Shown in pieces: positions 34,340 to 42,968 of a stretch of 64,000 nt of DNA; the stretch's first letter is position 1; the number at the start of each line of letters is the position of its first letter. The notes under the pieces were generated by a model. It saw only the letters and a list, made by a program, of their open reading frames with translations, ran no database searches and was not told the DNA's origin. The position numbers and the translations under genes were made by a program. This DNA is from Tsuneonella sp. CC-YZS046. Its GTDB lineage: Bacteria > Pseudomonadota > Alphaproteobacteria > Sphingomonadales > Sphingomonadaceae. The stretch covers positions 2,104,001 through 2,168,000 of the forward strand of contig NZ_CP141590.1 in the NCBI RefSeq assembly GCF_035581365.1, given 5' to 3'.

Positions 34340-35491
34340 TCATGCCTGGCCAAGTGAACGCGCGACCACTTCCCGAAGTATTTCGGATGTTCCGCCATAA
34401 ATGCGCTGGACCCGCGCATCGCGCCACATCCGCGCGATCGGATATTCATTCATGTAACCCGCTCCGCCGTGGAACTGCAGGCATGCATCCACCAGTTTCC
34501 ATTGCATCTCGGTGTGCCAGAGCTTCGCGGCCGAGGCCGAGGCCGTGCTCAATCCGCCTTCCGACTGAAGGACGATGCAGCGGTCGAGATGCGACCAGCC
34601 GACCTGCAATTGCGCGCTGTAATCCGCCATGACGAAGCGCGTATTCTGGAAATCGAATATCGTCTGCCCAAACGCCTTCCGTGTCGTCGTGAAGGCGATG
34701 GTCTCATCGAACGCCCGCTGCGCCCCGGCCTGCCCCATGATCGCCTGGGAAAGCCTCTCCTGGGGGAGAAGCTCCATGATCTGGACGAAGCCTTCCCCGA
34801 TCTCTCCCAGCACATTCGATGCCGGGACCCGGACATCGTCGAAAAACAGCTCCGACGTATCGGCGGAATGCTGGCCGATCTTGTCCAGCTTGCGGCCCTT
34901 GGCAAAACCTTTCGCATCCGCATCGACGATCAGCAGGCTGATCCCCCTGGCACCCGCTTCCGGATCGGTCTTGGCCGCGACGATGACGAAATCGCAATGC
35001 TGGCCACTGCTGATGTATGTCTTCGATCCATTGATCACATAATCGCCGCCATCGCGGCGCGCCGTCGTCCCGATCGCCTTGAGATCCGAACCAGCGCCCG
35101 GCTCGGTCATTGCTATGGCCGCGACCAGTTCGCCGCTCACCATTCCCGGAAGATAGGCCTTTTTCTGCTCTTCCGTCCCAAATCGAACGAAATAGTCCGC
35201 GATGATATCCGACTGCAAAGGCAGGCTGGCTGAAGAACCCGTATAGGCCAGCTCTTCGGTGACTACGGCATTGTAGCGGAAATCAAGCCCAGGGCCGCCA
35301 TATGCCTCCGGCACGGTCGGGCAAAGCAGGCCCGCTTCGCCCGCCAGATTCCAGAACGCGCGATCGACCTGACGCTCTTCCTCCCACCGATCCAGGTTGG
35401 GGATCAAATGTCTTTCAAAGAAGCGCCGGACGCTATTACGGAAAAGATCGTGATCTTCATCGTAGCACAGTCGCTCCGCTGGGATTGGCAT
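34340..35491 (-). CDS. Acyl-CoA dehydrogenase
   Basis: 383 residues, the usual size. The FAD/substrate motif IAMTEPGAGSDLKAIGTTA is near the middle, and MNEYPIARMWRDARVQRIYGGTSEI is near the C-terminus. The position of the medium-chain catalytic Glu (YEGT) is Gly here (YGGT), as in many bacterial enzymes where the base is elsewhere. It forms a 2,3-enoyl-CoA and passes electrons to ETF. ATG 35491 is chosen for domain fit; in-frame ATG 35533 and TTG 35536 are possible. It is a single gene divergent from the zinc alcohol dehydrogenase. Confidence 0.9.
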   Translation of the reverse strand: MPIPAERLCYDEDHDLFRNSVRRFFERHLIPNLDRWEEERQVDRAFWNLAGEAGLLCPTVPEAYGGPGLDFRYNAVVTEELAYTGSSASLPLQSDIIADYFVRFGTEEQKKAYLPGMVSGELVAAIAMTEPGAGSDLKAIGTTARRDGGDYVINGSKTYISSGQHCDFVIVAAKTDPEAGARGISLLIVDADAKGFAKGRKLDKIGQHSADTSELFFDDVRVPASNVLGEIGEGFVQIMELLPQERLSQAIMGQAGAQRAFDETIAFTTTRKAFGQTIFDFQNTRFVMADYSAQLQVGWSHLDRCIVLQSEGGLSTASASAAKLWHTEMQWKLVDACLQFHGGAGYMNEYPIARMWRDARVQRIYGGTSEILREVVARSLGQA

Positions 35492-35642
35492 ATATCGTCT
35501 TTCCAGATAGGTCTGTTCATTTAGAAAATGCATCAATTTCCACGACGCTTCCTAGGGTGGCCAACCCAATTCGTCGCCCTCTTTTTCGCCCTGTGGCCGG
35601 AACCGTAAGAGGCGTTTCTCTCGCCTGGTGAGATGAACGAGC

Positions 35643-36647
35643 ATGACCGAGCCTGATAGCGACAGCGCCTACGCCATGGTTTGCGACGGCCCCGGCCGTC
35701 TCCTTCGCGGCGAGCGGGGGCCCTTGCCTGCCCCGGGACCCGGCGAGATATTGGTCAAGGTGCTGGCCTGCGGGGTATGCCGCACGGATCTGCATGTGGT
35801 GGACGGCGAAATCCCGGCGTCTTACCCGATCGTTCCCGGCCATGAGATCGTCGGAACGGTTCTGGCAGCAGGACGGGACGCCATCGGCTTCGCCCCTGGC
35901 CAGAGAGTGGGCATCCCCTGGCTCGGCCATACCTGCGGACATTGCCGCTACTGCAAGGAAGGCCGGGAAAATCTCTGCGAGACGCCGCAATTCACCGGAG
36001 CCAGCCGGGACGGCGGCTACGCCACCCATGCGGTGGCCGATGCCCGCTTCTGCTTCGCCCTGCCCGAGGGGCTGTCCGACCTCGAGGCCGCTCCGCTGCT
36101 TTGCGCCGGGCTGATCGGCTGGCGCGCCTATCGCATGGCCGGGCCGGGCCAGCGGATCGGGCTATACGGCTTCGGCGCCGCCGCGCATATCCTTGCGCAA
36201 CTTGCCGTGGCGGAAGGCCGGGACGTGCTGGCGTTCACGCGCGAGGGTGACGCGGACGCGCAGCAATTCGCCCGCGCGCTGGGCTGCTCCTGGGCGGGGC
36301 CGAGCACGGCCCAACCGGAGGAGCCGCTCGACGCCGCCATCATCTTCGCGCCGGTGGGCGCCCTCGTTCCCACCGCGCTGAAAGCGGTTCGCAAGGGCGG
36401 ACGCGTGGTCTGCGCGGGAATCCACATGAGCGACATTCCCTCCTTCCCCTATGCGGATCTGTGGGGCGAGCGCCACATCCTGTCGGTCGCCAATCTGACC
36501 CGCGAGGACGGATTGACCTTCCTGACGCCGGACATCGTCGGCAAGCTGAAAAGCCATACGGTGCCGTTTCCGCTTGCCGAGGCGAACCACGCTCTGGCGG
36601 CGCTCCGCGAGGGCAGGCTGCAGGGCGCCGCTGTCCTCGTGCCGTAA
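35643..36647 (+). CDS. Zinc-dependent alcohol dehydrogenase
   Basis: 334 residues of the MDR superfamily. Catalytic zinc ligands lie in CGVCRTDLHVVDG and PGHEIVG, and structural zinc is bound by four Cys (CGHCRYCKEGRENLC). The Rossmann motif is relaxed (GLYGFGAAAH), which is common in the AdhA-like subgroup. It interconverts an alcohol and aldehyde or ketone with NAD(P)H. It is alone on its strand, convergent with the YbbP-like gene 9 bp away. The substrate is unknown. Confidence 0.92.
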   Translation: MTEPDSDSAYAMVCDGPGRLLRGERGPLPAPGPGEILVKVLACGVCRTDLHVVDGEIPASYPIVPGHEIVGTVLAAGRDAIGFAPGQRVGIPWLGHTCGHCRYCKEGRENLCETPQFTGASRDGGYATHAVADARFCFALPEGLSDLEAAPLLCAGLIGWRAYRMAGPGQRIGLYGFGAAAHILAQLAVAEGRDVLAFTREGDADAQQFARALGCSWAGPSTAQPEEPLDAAIIFAPVGALVPTALKAVRKGGRVVCAGIHMSDIPSFPYADLWGERHILSVANLTREDGLTFLTPDIVGKLKSHTVPFPLAEANHALAALREGRLQGAAVLVP

Positions 36648-36656
36648 GAATATCCG

Positions 36657-39182
36657 CTAGAGTTGGCGAAGCGCGCGGGCTGGCCGGACGGACATCAGCG
36701 GAATCGATCCGGCGATACCAATGCCGAGGGTGAGCAGCGCACCGCCCGCGAGCGTGCCGAGCATCGCGGCCCAATCGGGCGCCCAGCCGAAATCGAACAC
36801 ATGCACGATCACATACCAGGCGGCCACGGTGCCGAGCGCGAAGGATACGAGAGCGAGCGTCCCGGCAACCAGCGCATATTCCAGCGCCTGCGCTCCGAGC
36901 ACCTGAAGCCGGGTCGCGCCCAGGGTCTTGAGCATCACGCTGTCGTAGCTGCGCGCCTGGCGCGAGGCCGAGATCGCGCCGATCAGCACCGCGATCCCCG
37001 CGAGGATCGCAATGGAGGCGGCGGCCAGGATCGCGCTCGACATCTGCTCGAGCAGGCCGCTGATCTGGCCTATCACATCCTTTACCGCGATCACCGAAAC
37101 GCCGGGAAACGCACCCAGCAGAGCGCGCGTCACGGCGCCATCGCGCCCAGCAGGAGCGGTGACGGTCGCCGCCAGGCTATGGGGTGCCGCGGCGAGGGTG
37201 TTGGGGGAAAAAACGAGCACATAGTTGAAGCCCATGGTGTCCCAGTTGACCTTGCGCAGCGAGGCGATCGAGGCCTCTATCTCGCGGCCGAGCACATTGA
37301 CGGTAAGGGTGTCGCCCACCCCTATGCCCAGGGTTCTGGCGGCTTCTTCATCGAGCGAGATGAGCGGCGGCCCGCTGTAATCCTGCGGCCACCACCGGCC
37401 GGCGACGAGATCGCTCCCCTCCGGCAAGCGCGCGCTGTAAGTCACGCCCCGCTCGCCGCGCAGGAACCATGCGCCCTCAGGAATCTCCGCCAGATCGGCC
37501 ACGCGCTGCCCGGCATAGGCGACGATCGTGCCGCGCAAGGCCGGAACGATATTGATCTGCGGATCGCGCGCCTCGCCCGCAACCAGGGCGCGGAAGCGAT
37601 CCTCCTCGGCGGCGGGAATGTCGAGGACGAAAAGGCTGGGCGCCGTCTTGGGCACCGTGCGGCTGATTTCGGCGTTGAGGCTGGTCTGGATGCCCGCAAG
37701 GGTGACGAACAGGGTGAGCGCAAGGCCAAGCGCGATCACCAGCGCCGAGGTCTGCGCGCCGGGCCGGTGAAGATTGGCGATGGCAAGGCGCCAGAGCGGG
37801 TGGCGCAGGCGCGGCGCACGCCGGGCCAGCCGGCTCACGGCCAGGCCGATCGACAGGAGCACGACCAACACGGCGGCGGTCGCGCCCAGCACCGCAGCCG
37901 AAAAGAGCGGTTCGCGCGCAGTGAGCAAGGCCAGTGCGATCAATGCGGCAACGGCCGCCCCCACAATCATCATGCTGCCGCGGTCGATCCAGCGGTCAGG
38001 ATCGACGAGCGCGCGGAAAATCGCCGCGGCGGGCTGGGTGCGGGCGCGGGCCAGCGGGGGCAGAGTGAATATCAGCGCGATCAGCAGGCCATAGGCCGCG
38101 CTGGTGGCAAGCGGCAGCGGATGGAGGTGGAAACCGGGGCGCACCGGCAGCATGTCGCCAGCGAACGTCACGATGGCGGATGGGAGAAGCGCCCCCGCGA
38201 CCAATCCCGCACTGATCGCCAGCGCAGCGACCGCCCCGACCTGCAGCAGGTAAATGCGCGCGATGTCCCCTGAGCTTGCCCCGAGCACCTTGAAGGTGGC
38301 GATGCTGGCGCGCTTGAGCGCGAGATAGGAGGAGACGCCGTTGCTGACGCCGATCCCCGCGATCACCAGTGCCGCCAGTCCGATCAGCGAGAGGAACTGG
38401 CCCATGCGTTCAAAGAACCGGTTCGCGCCGGGCGCGGCACGGTCGCGATCCTTGAACTCCCAGCCCGCCGAGGCGTAGCTTTTCTCGAGCCCCTCGCGAA
38501 GGTCATCAATATCGGCCCCGGGCGCGGTCCGGATGCGGTATTTGCTCTCGAACAGGCTTCCCGGCTGGAGCAGTCCGGTGCGGCGCATTCCCTCGATGGA
38601 GACCAGCGCGACCGGCCCGAGGGTAAAGCCCTCGCCCACGCGATCCGGCTCGTCCGCGATCACATCGGCAATAGTGAAGATGGCATTGCCGTAGCGCAGC
38701 TGGCCGCCCCGCGCGACGCCCAGGCGTTCGGCGAGCGCGTCGCCGATCAGGACATGATCGGGCGGCAGCGGCGCGGCATAGCGGCCATTGCGAAGCGCCA
38801 GCGTGCCGTAAAGCGGATAGGCTGCGTCGACGCCTTTCAATTCGGTGAGGACGGCCAGAGGAGCGTTCCCCGCCCCGCCATCGGCGCGCTGGGCCATCGC
38901 CCGCATCCGGATCGTTTCGCTCATGGTGCCGAGCCGGCGAAACGCCGCCTTGTCGTCCGCGCCGGCTTCCCGCTGCGTCATGGAGATTTCCAGATCTCCG
39001 CCGAGCAGCGTCTGGCCCCGCGCGGCAAGCTCATCCGTGATCGACGCGGTCAGGCTGCCGATTGCGGCAAGCGTCGCCACGCCCAGGAACAGGCAGATGA
39101 AAAGCAGCCGAAGCCCGCGAAAACCGGCATGGAGATCGCGACGCGCGATCCGCCAGCTCTCGCGCCAGGCGAGGCCGTTCAA
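36657..39182 (-). CDS. FtsX-like ABC transporter permease (YbbP family)
   Basis: 841 residues from a TTG whose last bases overlap the stop of the ATPase gene (TTGA). An N-terminal membrane helix (GLRLLFICLFLGVATLAAIGS) is followed by a large periplasmic domain, three helices, a second periplasmic domain with FLRGERGVTYSA, and a final three-helix FtsX domain ending SVRPARALRQL. YbbA/YbbP-type systems act on envelope lipids, lipoproteins or exported peptides; the exact cargo is unsettled. Synteny with a divergent tesA-like gene matches E. coli. The frame continues far upstream but is the ATPase gene in another frame. Confidence 0.88.
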   Translation of the reverse strand: MNGLAWRESWRIARRDLHAGFRGLRLLFICLFLGVATLAAIGSLTASITDELAARGQTLLGGDLEISMTQREAGADDKAAFRRLGTMSETIRMRAMAQRADGGAGNAPLAVLTELKGVDAAYPLYGTLALRNGRYAAPLPPDHVLIGDALAERLGVARGGQLRYGNAIFTIADVIADEPDRVGEGFTLGPVALVSIEGMRRTGLLQPGSLFESKYRIRTAPGADIDDLREGLEKSYASAGWEFKDRDRAAPGANRFFERMGQFLSLIGLAALVIAGIGVSNGVSSYLALKRASIATFKVLGASSGDIARIYLLQVGAVAALAISAGLVAGALLPSAIVTFAGDMLPVRPGFHLHPLPLATSAAYGLLIALIFTLPPLARARTQPAAAIFRALVDPDRWIDRGSMMIVGAAVAALIALALLTAREPLFSAAVLGATAAVLVVLLSIGLAVSRLARRAPRLRHPLWRLAIANLHRPGAQTSALVIALGLALTLFVTLAGIQTSLNAEISRTVPKTAPSLFVLDIPAAEEDRFRALVAGEARDPQINIVPALRGTIVAYAGQRVADLAEIPEGAWFLRGERGVTYSARLPEGSDLVAGRWWPQDYSGPPLISLDEEAARTLGIGVGDTLTVNVLGREIEASIASLRKVNWDTMGFNYVLVFSPNTLAAAPHSLAATVTAPAGRDGAVTRALLGAFPGVSVIAVKDVIGQISGLLEQMSSAILAAASIAILAGIAVLIGAISASRQARSYDSVMLKTLGATRLQVLGAQALEYALVAGTLALVSFALGTVAAWYVIVHVFDFGWAPDWAAMLGTLAGGALLTLGIGIAGSIPLMSVRPARALRQL

Positions 39183-39880
39183 GAGGCGCGCCCGGCTACG
39201 ATCCGGCCGTCCCGCATCTCGACGATGCGGCCGCAGCGTTCGGCAAGCGAGGGATCGTGGGTGATGATGAGCAAGGTCGCGCCCGCCGCCCGCTGGCGCG
39301 CGAAGAGCAGGTCGATCACCGCCGCCCCGGTCGCCGCGTCGAGATTTCCGGTCGGCTCGTCGGCGAAGAGAATGCCGGGACGAGGAGCTACGGCGCGCGC
39401 AATCGCCACGCGCTGCTGCTCGCCGCCGGAAAGCTGGGCGGGATAGTGATCGAGCCTGTGGCCCAGCCCCACCGCCGCCAGTTCCTCCGCCGCCCGCGCG
39501 AAAGCGTCGGCATCGCCGGCAAGTTCCAGCGGGACCGCGACATTCTCGAGCGCGGTCATGGTGGGCAGCAGATGGAAGGATTGCAGAACGATCCCGATCC
39601 GGCCCCGGCGCGCGCGCGCCAGCGCATCCTCGTTCAACGACCCGAAATCGATCCCGCCGATGACGACAGTGCCACCGCTGGCGCGTTCCAGCCCCGAGAG
39701 AACCGCCATCAGCGAGGACTTGCCCGAACCCGAGGCGCCGAGAATGGCGATGCTCTCGCCCCGCGCGATGTCCAGATCGATACCCTTCAATATCTCGACC
39801 GGCGCGTCGCGGGTTCCAAGCGAGAGGGTGACATTGCGTGCGTGAATCGCGATATTGGTCGGGTCGATTGGCGCATGCAT
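39179..39880 (-). CDS. ABC transporter ATPase (YbbA/LolD family)
   Basis: 233 residues with Walker A GASGSGKSSL, Q-loop VLQSFHLLPTMTALENV, signature [14 protein letters not shown], Walker B ILFADEPTGNLD and H-loop IITHDPS. It energises the permease encoded next. Start ATG 39880 has AAGGAG about 12 bases upstream. Its start codon overlaps the start codon of the divergent tesA-like gene in the palindrome GCATGC, so the two genes share every base of control region. The upstream extension of the frame to 40015 runs inside that other gene. Confidence 0.9.
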   Translation of the reverse strand: MHAPIDPTNIAIHARNVTLSLGTRDAPVEILKGIDLDIARGESIAILGASGSGKSSLMAVLSGLERASGGTVVIGGIDFGSLNEDALARARRGRIGIVLQSFHLLPTMTALENVAVPLELAGDADAFARAAEELAAVGLGHRLDHYPAQLSGGEQQRVAIARAVAPRPGILFADEPTGNLDAATGAAVIDLLFARQRAAGATLLIITHDPSLAERCGRIVEMRDGRIVAGRAS

Positions 39881-40595
39881 GAAGAAAGGACGCTCCTTGA
39901 CGGGAAGGTTTTGGCAATATGGTGCGTCATTGCTCATTGTCCAACTGGCTATAGGCTGCTCGCCGTCTACGCCCGAACGGGCCGATGCGCCGAACCGAGC
40001 CAGCGCGACCGCCACCGCATCAACCCCAGCCGCCGATGCCAGGCTCGTCGTCGTATTCGGGGACAGCCTGTTCGCGGGCTACGATCTCGCGCCCGATCAA
40101 GGCTTCGCGCCCGCGCTGGAACGCGGGCTGGCAGCACAGGGAAGCAAGGCGCGGGTCTTCAATGCCGGCGTATCCGGCGACACCAGCGCGGCAGGGCTGC
40201 AGCGGCTCGCCTTCACTCTGGACGGCCTCGACCGCAAGCCCGACCTGATAATCGTCGGCCTGGGCGCGAACGACATGCTGCGCGGACTCAGCCCGGATGC
40301 GACCCGCGCCAATCTCGACGCTATTCTGGCCGAACTCAGGAAACGCGGGATTCCGGCGATGCTGACCGGCATGCTCGCCGCCCCCAATATGGGCGCGGAT
40401 TATGCAGCGGCCTTCAATTCGATCTATCCCGATCTCGCGAAGAAATACGGGGTGCCGCTCTACCCGTTCTTCCTCGACGGCGTGGTGGGGCATCGCGACC
40501 TGCTTCTGCCCGACGGCATGCATCCGAACGCCAAGGGCGTGGATGCCATCGTCACGCGGGTCCTGCCGCTGGTGGCCGCCGATCTGGCGGATTGA
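39879..40595 (+). CDS. tesA: SGNH/GDSL esterase-lysophospholipase (TesA-like lipoprotein)
   Basis: 238 residues. The N-terminus MKKGRSLTGR and a hydrophobic stretch ending LAIGC (Cys27) look like a lipoprotein signal. Block I is VVFGDSLFAGYD with the catalytic Ser, block III GLGANDMLRG, block V DGMHPN with Asp and His. Such enzymes hydrolyse thioesters and lysophospholipids in the periplasm. No ribosome site precedes the ATG, whose bases overlap the ybbA-like start. A terminator lies 200 bp downstream, with a dead kinase remnant between. Confidence 0.9.
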   Translation: MKKGRSLTGRFWQYGASLLIVQLAIGCSPSTPERADAPNRASATATASTPAADARLVVVFGDSLFAGYDLAPDQGFAPALERGLAAQGSKARVFNAGVSGDTSAAGLQRLAFTLDGLDRKPDLIIVGLGANDMLRGLSPDATRANLDAILAELRKRGIPAMLTGMLAAPNMGADYAAAFNSIYPDLAKKYGVPLYPFFLDGVVGHRDLLLPDGMHPNAKGVDAIVTRVLPLVAADLAD

Positions 40596-40605
40596 ACGGG
40601 GCAAG

Positions 40606-40758
40606 TCATTGCCCGTCCGCGGCCCGCCGAGCCGCCGGTATCTCGATTGCCGCGGCAAGCCCGCCCATCGCGCTATCGCCCAGGACCAGATCGCCATCGA
40701 AACTCGCGACGGCCTTCCGGGCGATGGCCAGCCCAAGCCCGGAGCTACTGGGTGAGCG
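40606..40758 (-). pseudogene. C-terminal remnant of a sensor histidine kinase
   Basis: The minus-strand frame ending at 40606 contains SSSGLGLAIARKAVASFD followed by GDLVLG and GGLAAAIEIPAARRAA, an unmistakable G2 box and end of a HATPase domain. Before position 40758 the similarity stops and the sequence becomes unrelated (GLRSVRSRSP), so about 90% of the kinase is gone. It lies between the tesA-like gene and a perfect hairpin. It is evidence of an old deletion or rearrangement here. Confidence 0.75.
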
Positions 40759-40797
40759 TGAACGCACGCTTCTGAGGCCAATGAGGGGGAGCCTCAT

Positions 40798-40831
40798 GCG
40801 CTCCCTCTACGGCGATCCGTAGAGGGAGCGC
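40798..40831. terminator. Strong hairpin, likely terminator
   Basis: GCGCTCCCTCTACGG (40798-40812) and CCGTAGAGGGAGCGC (40817-40831) are perfect 15-bp arms around a 4-nt loop. A smaller dyad GAGGC/GCCTC lies just before it (40774-40795). Only TTT follows, after five bases. It sits between the tesA-like gene and the convergent LD-carboxypeptidase gene, so it can stop both. Confidence 0.65.
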
Positions 40832-40880
40832 GCCCGGTTTCCGGCAGCCCCGGTGATGCAGGGGCCGCCGAGAGAAGCCT

Positions 40881-41915
40881 TCAACTCACCGCAGGTTCCA
40901 GAATGCGGATCGTTCCCGCCGCCGCATCGATCTCGGCCCGCACCCCGACCGGAATGCTGATCTGGTGGGAAATATGCCCGATCATCGCGCCCTGGAAGGC
41001 GGGCACCCCCAGCGGCGCAAGGTGCTGCTCCAGCACCTCATAGACCGTAAAATTGCTGAAAGACGCGCCGGGGTTCGTGCAATTCGTGCATTGCCCGAAG
41101 ACCACGCCCGCGACGCGCCCGAGAATGCCGCTCAGCGCAAGCTGGGTAAGCATGCGGTCGATACGGTACTCGGCTTCGTTGACATCTTCCAGGAACAGGA
41201 TCGCCCCCTCGAAATCAGGCAGATAGGGCGTCCCGACCAGCGCCGAGAGAACCGACAGATTGCCGCCCAGCAGCGGCCCCCGCGCCGTGCCGGGCCGGAA
41301 CGTCCGGATGCGGAATTGCGACTGGACCAGCCGGTCCTCCCCCGCGGCCGGATTGCGGTAGGTCGGCGTCGCGGCGTCGAAGACCAAGCCCCGGAACGAC
41401 CGCCAGGCCGCATCGCTCCATGAATGGGCCACGTTCGGTCCCTGGATGCCCGGACAGGTTGTGCGCGCGGCCAGCGCCATATGCAGCGCGGTAATGTCAC
41501 TGGAACCGATCAGCAGTTTCGGATTGGCGCGGATCAGGTCGAAATCGAGATGGGGCAGGATGCGGGCGCAACCCCAGCCGCCGCGCACCGCGAAGATCGC
41601 CTGCACCTCCTTGTCCTCGAACATGCGGGTGACCTCGGCGGCGCGCAGCTTGTCCTCCCCCGCGAGATAGCCGTAGCGGTCGAGCAGATGCGGCGATGGC
41701 TTCGGCACCAGCCCCATGGCCCGGATCGTCTCCGTGATCTGTTCCAGACCGAACCGGTCGGCGACGAAGCCCGCGGGCGCGACAAGGCCGACGGTGTCGC
41801 CCGCCCGCAGCCGGCGCGGCATTCCGGGCCGGGACGCGATGGCGGAACCGGGCGCCATCGCCAGAAGCAACGCAGTGGAGCCCAGGCTTGCGATGGCGGT
41901 TCGTCGGCTGATCAT
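40881..41915 (-). CDS. LD-carboxypeptidase (peptidase family S66)
   Basis: 344 residues. The N-terminal SRRTAIASLGSTALLLAM has twin Arg before a hydrophobic stretch and may be a Tat or Sec signal, so it acts in the periplasm. The nucleophile motif is LIGSSDITAL (Ser139), the Glu lies in FLEDVNEAEYRIDRML, and the His in GHISHQ. S66 enzymes trim the terminal D-Ala from peptidoglycan tetrapeptides; MccF relatives instead disarm microcin C. Exported form and length favour LdcA. It is a single gene. Confidence 0.88.
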   Translation of the reverse strand: MISRRTAIASLGSTALLLAMAPGSAIASRPGMPRRLRAGDTVGLVAPAGFVADRFGLEQITETIRAMGLVPKPSPHLLDRYGYLAGEDKLRAAEVTRMFEDKEVQAIFAVRGGWGCARILPHLDFDLIRANPKLLIGSSDITALHMALAARTTCPGIQGPNVAHSWSDAAWRSFRGLVFDAATPTYRNPAAGEDRLVQSQFRIRTFRPGTARGPLLGGNLSVLSALVGTPYLPDFEGAILFLEDVNEAEYRIDRMLTQLALSGILGRVAGVVFGQCTNCTNPGASFSNFTVYEVLEQHLAPLGVPAFQGAMIGHISHQISIPVGVRAEIDAAAGTIRILEPAVS

Positions 41916-42227
41916 GATCCGAACCTATCTTCAATCATGCCGGGCCGCGACCGAAAATAGAGCGCCGCCCGAGCATAGCCGCCAACATCCGACGGATGCC
42001 CGCTGGCACGGAAAACCTTGCCTTTGCCCCTTGATCCTGGGCAAGGAAACAGCTTCTCGCCTGTGCTCATTCCATATTTGCGGGAGCGCGGGGCATTTCG
42101 CCGCCGGTCTCGCGAAGAAACGGATGGGGCAAGACATGTGCTGCACAGCGGATCGGGCGGGAATGGCGGCGGCACGGAAGCGCATCATTGCCGGGGGTCG
42201 TCCCACGGGATACACTGCGGGCCGCCG
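41916..42227. other. Gene-free stretch upstream of the ABC exporter operon
   Basis: 312 bp between the divergent LD-carboxypeptidase and ABC-ATPase starts. It contains a short imperfect hairpin CCTTGCC ... GGCAAGG near 42018-42050. No recognisable gene or promoter motif was seen, and the open frames here lack homology. Confidence 0.4.
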
Positions 42228-42968
42228 ATGAGCGGAACATCCACCCATCCCGAAGGCGAAACGAAGCCCGCAGCCTTCCGGGGTTCCGGCCTGAGCAAGG
42301 TCTATCGCACGGGAGAGACCGAGGTCCACGCATTGCGCGGGGTCGATCTCACGATCCCCGCCGGCGAGATCCTCGTGCTGCTCGGCCCTTCCGGCAGCGG
42401 CAAGTCCACCCTGCTCAACATCATCGGCGGGCTCGACCGGCCGACGGAAGGCACCCTGTTCTATCGGAATATCGAGCTGACCGCGCTGGACGAGGAAGGG
42501 CTGACCCGCTTCCGGCGCGCGAATGTCGGCTTCATCTTCCAGTTTTACAACCTGATCCCCAGCCTGACCGCCGAGGAGAATGTCCGCCTCGTCACCGACA
42601 TCGCCGAAGCTCCGATGGACGCCGGGGAAGCGCTCGCGCTGGTCGGGCTTGCCGAGCGGCGCGACCATTACCCGGCGCAGCTCTCCGGCGGCGAGCAGCA
42701 GCGCGTGGCGGTGGCCCGCGCCATCGCCAAGCGGCCGGGCGTGCTGCTTTGCGATGAGCCGACCGGCGCGCTCGACAGCTCCACCGGAATCCGCGTGCTG
42801 GAAACGCTGGCCCAGGCCAACCGGGAACTCGGCACCACGGTCCTCATCATCACCCACAACGCCGGGATCGCCGCCATGGCGCACCGGGTGCTCCATTTCC
42901 TCGACGGGCGGATCGCGCGGGAATACGAGAACGACCGCCCGATCGAACCGGCGGAGATCACCTGGTGA
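42228..42968 (+). CDS. ABC transporter ATPase (DevA/MacB-type)
   Basis: 246 residues with Walker [18 protein letters not shown]-loop [18 protein letters not shown], signature [15 protein letters not shown], Walker [13 protein letters not shown] and H-loop IITHNAG. It is the first gene of a three-gene exporter operon, and its stop overlaps the GTG of the permease by 4 bp. With an FtsX-type permease and a HlyD-type adaptor it forms a DevABC-like machine that expels a lipid, peptide or drug to the outer membrane. No outer-membrane channel gene is in the operon. Confidence 0.92.
   Translation: MSGTSTHPEGETKPAAFRGSGLSKVYRTGETEVHALRGVDLTIPAGEILVLLGPSGSGKSTLLNIIGGLDRPTEGTLFYRNIELTALDEEGLTRFRRANVGFIFQFYNLIPSLTAEENVRLVTDIAEAPMDAGEALALVGLAERRDHYPAQLSGGEQQRVAVARAIAKRPGVLLCDEPTGALDSSTGIRVLETLAQANRELGTTVLIITHNAGIAAMAHRVLHFLDGRIAREYENDRPIEPAEITW

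Noticed and set aside
36657-39917. One 1086-residue ABC fusion protein
   Set aside because: The first 245 residues are the ATPase gene read in a wrong frame. The true permease starts at the TTG overlapping the ATPase stop.
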